Part shown: piece after piece, positions 44,415 through 52,982 of the stretch
Layout of the letters: the number at the start of each line of letters is the position of its first letter
Numbering within the stretch: the stretch's first letter is position 1
DNA from: Catelliglobosispora koreensis DSM 44566
GTDB taxonomy: Bacteria > Actinomycetota > Actinomycetes > Mycobacteriales > Micromonosporaceae
DNA: 64,000 nucleotides
Direction of reading: 5' to 3'
NCBI RefSeq assembly: GCF_000379685.1
Contig: NZ_KB903261.1
Location: forward strand, 248,097 to 312,096
The notes under the pieces: model-generated
The model's database searches: none
What the model was told of the DNA's origin: nothing
Seen by the model: the letters and a program-made list of their open reading frames with translations, nothing else
Made by a program: the position numbers and the translations under genes

Positions 44415-45019
44415 CCACGACGCCGGAGGAACGCAGCGACTCAGATCTCCTGCTAGCCCACGCCGCAGGGGAGCCGCAGGCGTTTGCCGAGCTGTTCCGC
44501 CGGCACCGCGACAGGCTGTGGGCGGTCGCGCTGCGCACCACCGGCGACCGGGAAGACGCGGCCGACGCACTGCAGGAGGCGATGCTGTCCGCGCACCGGG
44601 CGGCTGCCCGCTTCCGGGGCGAATCAGCCGTCACGACCTGGCTGCACCGCATCGTCGTCAACGCGTGTGTCGACCGCCTACGACGCCGGCAAGCGCAGAA
44701 GACCGTTCCGCTGCCGGGTTCTGACACCGATGACTACCGCGAGCCAGCCGCGCCCGCCACCGACCACGACACCACCATGACCGTCCGCCAGGCACTCCAG
44801 CAGCTGCCCTACGACCAGCGCGTATCGCTCGTGCTCGTGGACCTTGAAGGGCACTCGGTCGCCGAAGTGGCCGGGATGCTCGGCGTCGCCGAGGGGACCA
44901 TTAAGAGCCGTTGCTCGCGCGGACGGGCGAGACTTGCAACACTTTTGGGCCACCTACGCAACCCAGACTCCTCCAGCTCCGTCCCACCTGGGAAATCACC
45001 ATCGGGAGGACACCTGTGA
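44411..45019 (+). CDS. sigM: SigM-type ECF RNA polymerase sigma factor
   Basis: 202 residues. Region 2: AFAELFRRHRDRLWAVALRTTGDREDAADALQEAMLSAHRAAARFRGESAVTTWLHRIVVNACVDRLRRRQ. Region 4: LQQLPYDQRVSLVLVDLEGHSVAEVAGMLGVAEGTIKSRCSRGRARLA. Gene order (MurJ/pseudokinase – sigma – anti-sigma – trxB – trxA) is that of mycobacterial sigM. The start GTG overlaps the pseudokinase stop and the end overlaps the anti-sigma start, so all three are translationally coupled. The linker is Ser/Pro-rich at the C-terminus. Confidence 0.93.
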   Translation: MTTTPEERSDSDLLLAHAAGEPQAFAELFRRHRDRLWAVALRTTGDREDAADALQEAMLSAHRAAARFRGESAVTTWLHRIVVNACVDRLRRRQAQKTVPLPGSDTDDYREPAAPATDHDTTMTVRQALQQLPYDQRVSLVLVDLEGHSVAEVAGMLGVAEGTIKSRCSRGRARLATLLGHLRNPDSSSSVPPGKSPSGGHL

Positions 45020-45849
45020 GCGCGCCTGTGGACCACGAACTGCTCGCTGACTACGTCGGCGGCGCGCTCGAGGGCACCCCGGAAGCGGAACGGGTCGGCG
45101 CACTGATCGCCACCTCACCAGCCTGGCGTGCGGCAGCCGACGAGCTTACGGCCGCGCTTGGTGCGGTTTCCGAAGATCTTCAACACCTCAGTGGGTACTC
45201 CGAAAGCATGCCAGCCGATATCGCGGCTCGCTTTGACGATCTTTTCGCCTCACCGGCCATGGCGCCCAAGCCATCACCGGCGAGGGACCCCCTGGCCGAG
45301 CGTCGCGTGCAACGTTCCAGCTCCGCTGCTCGCCGCACGAGTTGGCGCAAGTGGACAGTGCCCGTCGCCGCGATGGCGGTCGCGGCGGCCGGGTTCTTCG
45401 TGTTCCAAACTGGACTGCTGCCACAGCAAGACAGCGGCGGCAACATGACGGCGGAAAAAGCGGTCGACACCTCGGCCCCAGGCGCCGCCGAAGACAGTGC
45501 GGGCACACCGCCGACCGTCTCAAGTGGACGCGACTACAGCCGGCAAACCGTGACACAGCAGCCAGTCGCTCCGGCGGTTGAGCCGCAGCGCTCCGGTGGG
45601 GAAAAGCTGAATGTGCCGCGCACGTTCGGCAGTGCCGCGTCAGCGAGCCCGGTCAACCTGAAGGCCTGCCTGGCTGAAGTCGCCAAGGTGATTCCAGGAG
45701 TGGTTACTCTTGTCGATTACGCCTCGTTTGAGGGACAGCCCGCTCTCGTGATCTCCATCACGTCGGGCGCGCAGCGATGGGTGTTCGTCGCGGGTCCCAG
45801 CTGTGGCATTAACGGTGCGCACGAGCTCTTCCGCACGCCACTTAAGTGA
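45016..45849 (+). CDS. Membrane anti-sigma factor for SigM
   Basis: About 277 residues from GTG 45016 (GGGAGGA upstream; GTGA overlap with sigM). A cytoplasmic N-terminus (DHELLADYVGGALEGTPEAERVGALIATSPAWRAAADELTAAL) has the helical anti-sigma layout, without a clear zinc HxxxCxxC motif. One transmembrane helix (VPVAAMAVAAAGFFVFQTGLL) leads to an outside domain with two cysteines (LKACLAEV, GPSCGINGAH). By position it should hold SigM until a wall or redox signal acts. It ends before the trxB promoter. Confidence 0.85.
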   Translation: MSAPVDHELLADYVGGALEGTPEAERVGALIATSPAWRAAADELTAALGAVSEDLQHLSGYSESMPADIAARFDDLFASPAMAPKPSPARDPLAERRVQRSSSAARRTSWRKWTVPVAAMAVAAAGFFVFQTGLLPQQDSGGNMTAEKAVDTSAPGAAEDSAGTPPTVSSGRDYSRQTVTQQPVAPAVEPQRSGGEKLNVPRTFGSAASASPVNLKACLAEVAKVIPGVVTLVDYASFEGQPALVISITSGAQRWVFVAGPSCGINGAHELFRTPLK

Positions 45850-45874
45850 GCTGACGCACGGCTGGCGCTTAAGT

Positions 45875-45901
45875 GGAATCTAGGCTCCGTACGATGACGT
45901 T
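45875..45901 (+). promoter_or_regulatory. Probable SigR-type promoter of trxBA
   Basis: GGAAT (45875–45879) and GTT (45899–45901) are 19 bases apart, matching the GGAAT-N18/19-GTT consensus of the oxidative-stress sigma factor SigR/SigH. It lies 45 bases ahead of trxB, whose Streptomyces ortholog is SigR-controlled. Confidence 0.6.
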
Positions 45902-45945
45902 TCAGCCTGCGACAGGGCGCTGAATCCATCTGAGAAGGACCTAAC

Positions 45946-46869
45946 GTGGAAGACGTCCGAGACCTGATCATTATCGGCTCCGGCCCGGCGGGCTACACCG
46001 CCGCGGTTTACGCTGCCCGGGCCAACCTCAAGCCCCTGGTTATTGAAGGTGTGGAGTCCGGCGGTGCGCTGATGACGACCACCGAAGTCGAAAACTTCCC
46101 CGGCTTCCCCGACGGGATCATGGGGCCGGAACTCATGGACCAGATGCGCAAGCAGGCTGAGCGTTTCGGGGCTGTTTACATCACCGACAACGCCAGCCGC
46201 GTCGCGCTAGACGGTCCGGTAAAGAGCGTCTGGGTCGGCGAGACGGAATACCGTGCACGTGCCGTCATCCTCACCACCGGCTCGGCCTGGCGACACCTCA
46301 ACGTGCCGGGCGAGGACGAACTGCTGGGACATGGCGTGTCCTCGTGTGCGACCTGTGACGGCTTCTTCTTCCGTGGGCACAACATTGTCGTCGTGGGCGG
46401 CGGCGACTCTGCCATGGAGGAAGCGACCTTCCTGACGAAGTTCGCCGAGAGTGTGACGATCATTCACCGGCGCGAGGAGTTCCGGGCCAGCAAGATCATG
46501 GCCGAGCGGGCTCTGTCCAACCCGAAGATCTCCGTCGCCTGGAACAGCGTGGTGGAGGAGATCCTCGGCACTGATGGCAAGGTCTCCGGGGTACGTGTGC
46601 GTAACCTGAAGACAGAGGAAACATCCGTGCTCGATGTGACGGGTGTCTTCGTCGCCATTGGCCACGACCCCCGCAGTGAACTTTTCCGTGGCCAGGTTGA
46701 CATGGACGCCGACGGTTACATCAAGGTTTCGGCCCCGTCGACCGCGACCAACATCACCGGTGTTTTCGCTGCCGGCGACCTTGTTGATCACACCTATCGC
46801 CAAGCGATCACGGCAGCCGGAACCGGTTGCGCCGCGGCGCTTGACGCCGAACGTTTTCTCGCCCACTGA
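45946..46869 (+). CDS. trxB: Thioredoxin reductase
   Basis: 307 residues, GTG start. FAD-binding [16 protein letters not shown] at the N-terminus; redox centre CATC (134–137) in [22 protein letters not shown]-binding [20 protein letters not shown]; second FAD segment [34 protein letters not shown]. It reduces thioredoxin with NADPH and is the main thiol-disulfide system beside mycothiol. trxA follows after 15 bases as one operon. Confidence 0.97.
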   Translation: MEDVRDLIIIGSGPAGYTAAVYAARANLKPLVIEGVESGGALMTTTEVENFPGFPDGIMGPELMDQMRKQAERFGAVYITDNASRVALDGPVKSVWVGETEYRARAVILTTGSAWRHLNVPGEDELLGHGVSSCATCDGFFFRGHNIVVVGGGDSAMEEATFLTKFAESVTIIHRREEFRASKIMAERALSNPKISVAWNSVVEEILGTDGKVSGVRVRNLKTEETSVLDVTGVFVAIGHDPRSELFRGQVDMDADGYIKVSAPSTATNITGVFAAGDLVDHTYRQAITAAGTGCAAALDAERFLAH

Positions 46870-46884
46870 AAGAGGAGGCACCTC

Positions 46885-47208
46885 ATGGGAGCTGCGAAGG
46901 CAGTTACTGACGATTCATTCGTCAGCGACGTTTTGCAGTCAGACAAGCTCGTTCTCGTTGACTTCTGGGCTGAATGGTGCGGACCGTGCCGCAAGGTCGC
47001 CCCAGTCCTTGAAGAGATCGCCAACGAGATGGCAGACAGAGTCACCGTGGTGAAGCTCGACATCGACGCCAACCCGGAAACCGCCCGCGCTTATCGCGTC
47101 ATGTCGGTGCCGACCCTGACCATTTTCAAGCAAGGCAGGCCGGTGCAGTCGGTGGCGGGCGCGAAACCAAAGGCGGACATCGTGCGTCTCATCGAGGCAG
47201 CCCTGTAA
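46885..47208 (+). CDS. trxA: Thioredoxin
   Basis: 107 residues. The active site WCGPC (31–35) in VDFWAEWCGPCRKVAPVLEEIA and the cis-proline loop MSVPTLTIFKQG are standard. It passes electrons from TrxB to ribonucleotide reductase, methionine sulfoxide reductase and others. AGAGGAGG lies just upstream. A stem-loop follows. Confidence 0.97.
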   Translation: MGAAKAVTDDSFVSDVLQSDKLVLVDFWAEWCGPCRKVAPVLEEIANEMADRVTVVKLDIDANPETARAYRVMSVPTLTIFKQGRPVQSVAGAKPKADIVRLIEAAL

Positions 47209-47226
47209 CTCGCGCACTCTGCGATT

Positions 47227-47257
47227 GGCCGCGCGGCGCTCCGGTGCCGGCGCGGCC
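47227..47257 (+). terminator. Hairpin after trxA
   Basis: GGCCGCGC (from 47227) pairs with GCGCGGCC (to 47257), with further inner pairs GGCGC/GTGCC around TCCG and one bulged base; TTCTTGT follows. A probable terminator of the trxBA unit. Confidence 0.6.
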
Positions 47258-47337
47258 TTCTTGTGGGGCCCACTGGTGCCTTCGGCACGGTAGGCTCCTG
47301 TGGCATTTGTGTGGTTTCCCCACCCTGGAGGTCAGCG

Positions 47338-48480
47338 GTGCGTTCGATCCGTCGCGGTGAGCAGGGCCCCGCCGTCACCGAGATCCGATCGATCTTGGTC
47401 ACCCTTGGCCTGCTCTCGTCATCGGCAGACGATCTGTTTGACGAGTCTGTCGAGCGTTCCGTCAGGGTCTTTCAGCAACAGCGTGGACTTTCCGTCGACG
47501 GCTCCGTCGGCGATGAAACCTGGCGGGCCCTTGATGCCGCTCGCTGGACCCTCGGCGCCCGCACTCTCGACTTCAGTGTCAACAATCCGCTCCACGGCGA
47601 CGACGTTCGCCAGCTGCAGGAACGACTGCTGGAGATGGGATACGACGTGGGCCGCCACGACGGCATCTACGGTGCCCGCACGGCCCGTGCCGTCAGTGCC
47701 TTCCAGCGCGAAGTGGGCCTTTACCCCGACGGTGGGTGCGGTCCGCACACGCTGGCCGCGCTGCGGCGCCTGGGACGCAAAGTCACCGGCGGATCGCCCC
47801 AGAAACTCCGCGAGGAACAACTGTTCCGCCAATCTGGCCCGTCGCTCGTCGGGCGGCTCATCGTCATCGACCCGGGTCACGGCGGCAACGACCTTGGCGT
47901 CGTCGTTCCCGATGGGCCGTTGCGGTGGACCGAGTCTGACATCGCGTTCGACTTGGCTTCCCGCCTGGAGGGCCGGCTCGCCGCGGCGGGGATGCGGGTG
48001 CACTTGACCCGTGGGCCACTGGCCACCGAAGCACCATCTGATCTGGACCGAGCCCAGCTCGCCAACGACCTTCAGGCCGACCTGCTCATCTCGTTGCATG
48101 TGGACGGACACGCCAACTCGCTGGCCGAAGGTGTCGCCGCCTACCACTACGGCACGGACAACGGCGTGACCTCAACGATGGGGGAGCAGCTCGCCGGGCT
48201 CGTGTTGCGGGAGATCGTCGCGCGCACCGGCATGCGCAACTGCCACGTTCATGCCAAGACCTGGGACCTGCTGCGCTACACGAGGATGCCCGCCGTCCGG
48301 GTCGACATCGGTTACTTAACCTCGCCCGTCGACCGCAAACGTCTCATCGACCCCATGTTCCGTGAACGGGTCGTCGAGTCGATCATCGCGGCGGTCCAGC
48401 GGATGTATTTCCCGTCCGAAATGGACGTCAAGACCGGCATGATCGACGTCAGCGCGATCCGGCTCGCCCTATCCCAGTGA
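47338..48480 (+). CDS. cwlM: CwlM, amidase-like regulator of peptidoglycan synthesis
   Basis: 380 residues from GTG 47338 (GGAGGT at 47325). Two peptidoglycan-binding repeats (residues 8–70, LLSSSADDLFDESVERSVRVFQQQRGLSVDG; 80–150) precede an Amidase_3 domain with DPGHGGND, TESDIAFDLA and SLHVDGH as zinc ligands. The catalytic Glu expected in the C-terminal motif is Asp (VRVDIGYLTSP). Mycobacterial CwlM is not a lytic enzyme: it lies in the cytoplasm and, when phosphorylated, activates MurA. No signal peptide is present here, which supports the same role. A helical tail follows. Confidence 0.9.
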   Translation: MRSIRRGEQGPAVTEIRSILVTLGLLSSSADDLFDESVERSVRVFQQQRGLSVDGSVGDETWRALDAARWTLGARTLDFSVNNPLHGDDVRQLQERLLEMGYDVGRHDGIYGARTARAVSAFQREVGLYPDGGCGPHTLAALRRLGRKVTGGSPQKLREEQLFRQSGPSLVGRLIVIDPGHGGNDLGVVVPDGPLRWTESDIAFDLASRLEGRLAAAGMRVHLTRGPLATEAPSDLDRAQLANDLQADLLISLHVDGHANSLAEGVAAYHYGTDNGVTSTMGEQLAGLVLREIVARTGMRNCHVHAKTWDLLRYTRMPAVRVDIGYLTSPVDRKRLIDPMFRERVVESIIAAVQRMYFPSEMDVKTGMIDVSAIRLALSQ

Positions 48481-49140
48481 TCGCGTCGCTGGCCGGGCCG
48501 GCCTGAGTAAACCTTCGGGCGTCATCGAGCCGAGCAGCTTCTCCAGCGCGTATTCCACATCGGACTTCCACGACAAGGCTGTCCGCAGATCCATCCGTAA
48601 CCGCGGGAACCGGGGATGTGGCCGGACCGTCTTGAACCCCACCGCCAAGAAGAAGTCAGCCGGAGCCAGGCACATCGTCTGCTGATGCTTGTCGTCATCC
48701 TCTGAGTGATCGCCGAACTTGGCGTCACCAAAGGCCTCGATCGCCCGAATTCCACGCTTCGTCAGATCCCGGGCCACGCTCTGAATCAGCATGCGTCCTA
48801 GGCCGCCACCGGAGAAGCTTGCCACCACGTGAGCCGTCATCAGCTGGACGGCATCGGGGGAGACGGGCGACGTCGGGAAGGCGTTGCCCCGTGGGACATA
48901 ACTCGGCGGCGCATAAAGCACGAAACCAGCCGGCATGCCGTCAACGTAAGCGATTTTGCCGCACGAGCCCCACTCCAGTAGGGTCTGCGAAACCCATGCT
49001 TCTTTCTCGAACCCGGTGTCACCGGAAGCACAGGCCCGCTCAGCGGAGACGGGGTCAAGCTCCCAGAAGACACAACTACGGCAGCCCCGGGGCAGATCCT
49101 CCAGGGTGTCCAAGGTCAGGTTCACCATGCGGCGCGACAA
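48469..49140 (-). CDS. GNAT-family acetyltransferase near cwlM (Rv3916c-like)
   Basis: 223 residues. The GNAT core shows as GKIAYVDGMPAGFVLYAPP, TAHVVASFSGGGLGRMLIQSVARDLTKRGIRAIEAFG, with the acetyl-CoA loop modified to SGGGLGRML, and APADFFLAVGFKTVRPHPRFPRLRMDL. N-terminal CRSCVFWELDP has a pair of cysteines. The same gene lies between cwlM and parB in mycobacteria. The TTG at 49140 has AAGGGGG six bases upstream; ATG 49128 is the alternative. Its end overlaps that of cwlM. Substrate unknown. Confidence 0.85.
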   Translation of the reverse strand: MSRRMVNLTLDTLEDLPRGCRSCVFWELDPVSAERACASGDTGFEKEAWVSQTLLEWGSCGKIAYVDGMPAGFVLYAPPSYVPRGNAFPTSPVSPDAVQLMTAHVVASFSGGGLGRMLIQSVARDLTKRGIRAIEAFGDAKFGDHSEDDDKHQQTMCLAPADFFLAVGFKTVRPHPRFPRLRMDLRTALSWKSDVEYALEKLLGSMTPEGLLRPARPATRSLG

Positions 49141-49233
49141 AAGCGACCCCCTTCAGCGCGCGACCCAACTCACTGACTCTACTCCTTGATAACCGATAGG
49201 ATCGAGAACCTCACGGCTTTGTTGGGAGCTGGC

Positions 49234-50493
49234 ATGACCGGTGGCACGACACTCGACGACTACACGGATCGCTATGCGCACCGCGTGAGCGGAATGACCG
49301 CATCCGAGATCCGGGCACTGTTCGCCGTCGCCAACCGCCCAGAAGTCGTGTCACTCGCCGGAGGGATGCCATACATCTCCGCGCTGCCCCTCGACACCGT
49401 CGGCAGCATGATCGGTGAACTCGTCGCCTCCCAGGGCGCCTCCGCGTTGCAGTACGGGCTGGGTCAAGGCATGCCTGAGCTCCGCGAGCGCATCTGCGAG
49501 CTGATGGCTGACGTCGGCATCGACGTGGGCATGGGAGCTTCTCCCGACGACGTCGTCGTGACCGTGGGCGGTCAGCAAGCCCTCGACCTCGTCGCCCGGC
49601 TGTTCCTCGACCCAGGCGACGTCGTGCTCGCTGAAGGCCCGACCTACGTTGGCGCCCTCGGCGTGTTCCAAGCCGCGCAGGCTCAGGTCGTGCACGTGCC
49701 CATGGACGAAGACGGCCTCATCCCGGCCGCGCTTTCCGACGCTCTGCTGGAGCAGCAGCGCTTGGGCAAGCGGGTGAAATTCCTCTACACCATCCCGACG
49801 TACCAGAACCCCGCCGGCGTGACACTGACCGACTCACGTCGTGAGCAGGTCTTAGACATCTGCGAGCGGGCCGGCCTGCTCGTGATCGAGGACGACCCCT
49901 ACGGTCGGCTCAGCTTCGACGGCGAGGCTCCGCTGCCTTTGCGCGCCCGCCGCCGCGAAGGAGTTTTCTACCTCAGCACGTTCTCCAAGACCTTCGCCCC
50001 TGGACTGCGGGTCGGCTGGATCCTTGCTCCGCACGCGGTGCGCGACAAACTCGTGATGACGACCGAGGCCAACATCCTGTGCCCGTCCAACTTCGCGCAG
50101 TCGGTCATCACGGCTTATCTGAGCACGATGCCGTGGCGGGAACAGCTCAAGGCGTACCAGCAGATTTATGCGGAAAGACGCGACGCGATGCTGAGCGCTC
50201 TGGCGGACCTGATGCCCGACGGCATGTCTTGGACCCACCCGAAGGGTGGTCTGTTTGTTTGGGCGACGCTGCCGGACGGCCTGGACGCGAAGGACATGGT
50301 GCCGCGGGCGATCGCTGGCCGCGTCGCTTACGTTCCTGGCAATGGCTTCTATGCTGATGGCACCGGCCGGCAGAACATGCGGTTGAATTTCTCGTATCCC
50401 ACTCCAGAACGCATTCGCGAAGGAGTGCGCCGGCTCGCCGGTGTGATCGAGCAGGAAGCCGCGATGCGCGCCGTCTTCAATGGAGAGTTGTGA
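49234..50493 (+). CDS. PLP-dependent class I/II aminotransferase
   Basis: About 419 residues from ATG 49234 (GGGAG upstream). Fold-type I motifs: VSLAGGMPYISALP, LQYGLGQGMPELRERI, VTVGGQQALDLVARLFLDPGD, YTIPTYQNPAGVTL, VIEDDPYGRLSF and the PLP-binding lysine in YLSTFSKTFAPGLRVGW. It resembles the 2-aminoadipate/aromatic aminotransferase group (LysN/ARO8-like), with no DNA-binding domain attached. It overlaps the ligase-like gene by GTGA, so the two act together or at least are made together. Confidence 0.9.
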   Translation: MTGGTTLDDYTDRYAHRVSGMTASEIRALFAVANRPEVVSLAGGMPYISALPLDTVGSMIGELVASQGASALQYGLGQGMPELRERICELMADVGIDVGMGASPDDVVVTVGGQQALDLVARLFLDPGDVVLAEGPTYVGALGVFQAAQAQVVHVPMDEDGLIPAALSDALLEQQRLGKRVKFLYTIPTYQNPAGVTLTDSRREQVLDICERAGLLVIEDDPYGRLSFDGEAPLPLRARRREGVFYLSTFSKTFAPGLRVGWILAPHAVRDKLVMTTEANILCPSNFAQSVITAYLSTMPWREQLKAYQQIYAERRDAMLSALADLMPDGMSWTHPKGGLFVWATLPDGLDAKDMVPRAIAGRVAYVPGNGFYADGTGRQNMRLNFSYPTPERIREGVRRLAGVIEQEAAMRAVFNGEL

Positions 50494-51428
50494 ACGTTCT
50501 CGTTCTTGCCGGGGGATTGTCTTACGAGCGGGACGTGTCGCTGCGGTCTGGCCGCAGAGTCACCGATGCCCTTCTCGGCGCTGGTGTCGAAGCTGAAATG
50601 CGCGACGCTGACGTCAGCTTGCTGCCCTCGCTATCGGCCGATCCGCCGGAAGCTGTGTTCATCGCGATGCATGGTGCCGAGGGCGAAGACGGTTCGCTAC
50701 GTGGTGTGCTGGAGTTATGCGACGTTCCCTACGTCGGAGCTGACGCGCGCGCGTCGCGGCTCGCGTGGGATAAGCCCTCCGCCAAAGCCGTTTTGCGTGA
50801 AGCCGGCATCTCGACGCCAGACTGGGTCGCCTTGCCACATGACAGGTTCTCTGAGCTCGGCGCCATCGCCGTCCTCGACCGCATCGTCCGCCGCCTGGGC
50901 TTGCCGCTCATGGTTAAGCCTGCTCAAGGCGGCTCCGGCCTCGGTGCCACGGTGGTCAAGGACGCCTCCGAGCTCCCGGCCGCCATGGTGGGCTGCTTCG
51001 CTTATGACCAAACAGCATTAATCGAGCGGTACGCCGAAGGTGTGGACATCGCGGTGTCCATCCTGGACACGGGAGACGGCCCAGTCACGTTGCCACCTGT
51101 GGAAATAGTCCCGAGCAACGGGATCTACGACTACGCCGCGCGTTACACAGCCGGTCTTACCACGTGGCATTCGCCCGCCCGGCTGTCGCCGTCAGTGACT
51201 TCAGATGTTCTTAAGGTTGCGCTCGCCGCGCACGAGGCGCTGGGTTTGCGCGATCTGTCCCGAGTAGACCTCATCGTCACACCAGATGGTGACTGCACGG
51301 TGCTGGAAGTCAACGTCTCACCCGGATTGACCGAGACCTCGCTGCTGCCAATGGCTATTCAAGCCGCCGGCCTCGATCTGGGCGAGGTGCTCGCCCAGAT
51401 CGTGCGGCGTGCCGCGGTGCGCGTCTAG
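50490..51428 (+). CDS. D-alanine–D-alanine ligase-like ATP-grasp protein
   Basis: 312 residues. Motifs of Ddl in order: LAGGLSYERDVSLRSGR, FIAMHGAEGEDGSLRGVLEL, YVGADARASRLAWDK, PLMVKPAQGGSGLGATVV and the metal-binding end TVLEVNVSPGLTETSLLPMAIQAAGLDLGEVL. All ATP and magnesium residues seem present. Being coupled to an aminotransferase and outside the mur cluster, it is probably a second ligase-like enzyme rather than the housekeeping Ddl. The dipeptide it makes is unknown. Confidence 0.85.
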   Translation: MNVLVLAGGLSYERDVSLRSGRRVTDALLGAGVEAEMRDADVSLLPSLSADPPEAVFIAMHGAEGEDGSLRGVLELCDVPYVGADARASRLAWDKPSAKAVLREAGISTPDWVALPHDRFSELGAIAVLDRIVRRLGLPLMVKPAQGGSGLGATVVKDASELPAAMVGCFAYDQTALIERYAEGVDIAVSILDTGDGPVTLPPVEIVPSNGIYDYAARYTAGLTTWHSPARLSPSVTSDVLKVALAAHEALGLRDLSRVDLIVTPDGDCTVLEVNVSPGLTETSLLPMAIQAAGLDLGEVLAQIVRRAAVRV

Positions 51429-52042
51429 TCGTCAGACAGTTTCGACGGCGCTTGCCATTCGATTTTGGGTGGCTGGGCTATCGCGTCGCCACCAAACTCA
51501 GCGAGCCAGGCAGCGATCATGCTCAAGTCTTCCTTCCACTGCGCCTCAGGGATCGGCGGCATGATGTCATCCCACATCGGCAGGAACGTGCCACGAAGCT
51601 GAAGCTGCCCCTTGGGGCGCGCCATGAACCACAGGTGCAGGTGCGCGGCACCGTCACCCCAGCGGTAGACGTGCACACGTGCGACGTTGTCGAGCGAACG
51701 CATCGCGCGCTCCACGCGGACAGTCATGACGCCTAGCTCAGCAGCGAGCAGGTTTGGCAGGTCGCCTAGGTCCAAATGCGAGCGCGGCTCCAGCAGCAGC
51801 ACCATAGGCAAGCCGGTCGGCTTGTCGAGGGAACGCACACGCCAGCGCTCATTGACCCAAACGTAGTCGGAATCGGGTGCCTGGCATGCCGCACATTCGG
51901 CAACGTCTTCACCTTTGCGGGGTGGCTCAGTCTCGACCGGTGGCTCTAGAGCCTTGATCTTTAGGTCGCCTTCGAAGGGGAAAGATGGCCAAGCCGTAAA
52001 GGCCGGCAACTCGGGGGCGGGGGGAGTTGAGGAGTCAGCCAC
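51425..52042 (-). CDS. HIT-domain protein
   Basis: 205 residues, GTG start. After a Pro-rich tail comes CAACQAPDSDYVWVNERWRVRSLDKPTGLPMVLLLEPRSHLDLGDLP, and the histidine triad reads AAHLHLWFMARP (HxHxW instead of HxHxHxx), a variant seen in actinobacterial HIT relatives. One CxxC (CAAC) near residue 51 might bind metal. HIT proteins hydrolyse or transfer nucleotides; whether the two-His version is active is unclear. It overlaps the ligase gene end by four bases. Confidence 0.8.
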   Translation of the reverse strand: MADSSTPPAPELPAFTAWPSFPFEGDLKIKALEPPVETEPPRKGEDVAECAACQAPDSDYVWVNERWRVRSLDKPTGLPMVLLLEPRSHLDLGDLPNLLAAELGVMTVRVERAMRSLDNVARVHVYRWGDGAAHLHLWFMARPKGQLQLRGTFLPMWDDIMPPIPEAQWKEDLSMIAAWLAEFGGDAIAQPPKIEWQAPSKLSDD

Positions 52043-52205
52043 CAGCAGAATCTAGTCCACCCCAAGGGGCTGTGAACATAGCCGGTACCCCCTGTGGATA
52101 ACTTTGTGGATAGCCGTAACCGATTTGCCGACCGGCGGGTGCCTGCGGAAGAACACACATGTTGTTTGGCTTGGTGGCCAGCGGTTTACTGCGGCGGTAC
52201 TGCCC

Positions 52206-52219
52206 GTTTCACGTGAAAC
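52206..52219. other. parS site 1
   Basis: Perfect GTTTCACGTGAAAC, the ParB-binding centromere site of actinobacteria, in the DnaA-box cluster. Confidence 0.92.
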
Positions 52220-52371
52220 ATGACCGTCGGGCGCCTGTGGATAACTCTGTGGGTAGAGCGCTGGTCTTGCTTAAGTGAACCTGAAGTCCGAGGTTGCTGT
52301 TTGGCGTCGGTTTTACAGTTCGTGCGTTGTGAGCTGGTAGTTCTTTCACCCGCTGCCGTTGTGGGGTCCGC

Positions 52372-52385
52372 GTTTCACGTGAAAC
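52372..52385. other. parS site 2
   Basis: Perfect GTTTCACGTGAAAC, also inside the DnaA-box cluster. Confidence 0.92.
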
Positions 52386-52876
52386 GGGCGACGCTCGTCG
52401 TCCACAGGGCGTGTTGTGGACAATGCTCTCCGCACGCTTGGAGGGTGTGGATAAGGTGCCAGCGGCTGTGGATGAGCCTCGCCTTTTGCCTTGGTTGGAG
52501 TCGGCAGCATGGCTGTGTTGGCCGGGGTGTGGCGGCGCTCACACTTGGCCTGAGAGTCGTGGTGAGCTGGGCATTTGTGTGCACGGGTCCGGGTAGCTGT
52601 CGTGGTTGGCTACGGCCACGGACGTTGGGGCGGGAGTTATCCACAGGCTGTGTGCTCGGCACTGTCACATGGCGCCCGGTTGGTGCTGTCGGTTCAGACG
52701 CTCCCGGTTTGCTGGTCTCGCTTGCTGAGTGTGTTTCTCGCGTTGACCATCTCTGGCTTTGTGGGCGGGGGCGTGTCTGGCGTGTGGGTACGGCCTGCTG
52801 TCTCAGCGGCTTGCCTGCCGAGTTCGCCGGTCGGTCGGTTGCGGCCCTGGCGCAGATAAGGCCCCGACGAAGGTAA

Positions 52877-52982
52877 GCCGCTGGCCCGTTGAAGCGCCGC
52901 GTTGAGCCGCTGGCCCGTTGAAGCGCCGCGTTGAGCCGCTGGCCCGTTGAAGCGCCGCGTTGAGCCGCTGGCCCGTTGAAGC
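52877..52982. repeat. 29-bp tandem repeat, 3.7 copies
   Basis: Unit starts GCCGCTGGCCCGTTGAAGC and ends GCCGCGTTGA; copies begin at 52877, 52906, 52935 and 52964, the last one cut after 19 bases. The copies are identical and have no spacers. The length is that of a CRISPR repeat, but the direct head-to-tail order rules out an array. Confidence 0.92.

Larger units (their letters stand above)
52093..52645. promoter_or_regulatory. DnaA-box cluster
   Basis: Five perfect boxes: TGTGGATAA at 52093, 52236 and 52446, TGTGGACAA at 52415 and TTATCCACA at 52637. Near matches (one or two mismatches) are at 52105, 52248, 52398 and 52467. The first two perfect boxes each have a second box 12 bases further, so a paired unit occurs twice. 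Two parS sites lie between them. Confidence 0.65.

Noticed and set aside
50490-51428. Housekeeping ddl assignment
   Set aside because: It lies outside any mur cluster and is coupled to an aminotransferase; the gene symbol is not justified.
52093-52645. Calling this cluster oriC
   Set aside because: In actinobacteria oriC lies between dnaA and dnaN, which should be beyond the right edge; without GC skew or the dnaA spacer I only call it a DnaA-box cluster.
52220-52876. 218-codon plus-strand frame in the DnaA-box region
   Set aside because: Cys/Trp-rich translation without domain, overlapping other frames and two regulatory clusters; no good ribosome-binding site.
52877-52982. CRISPR array with 29-bp repeats
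   Set aside because: The repeats abut directly; there are no spacers and no cas genes in the window.
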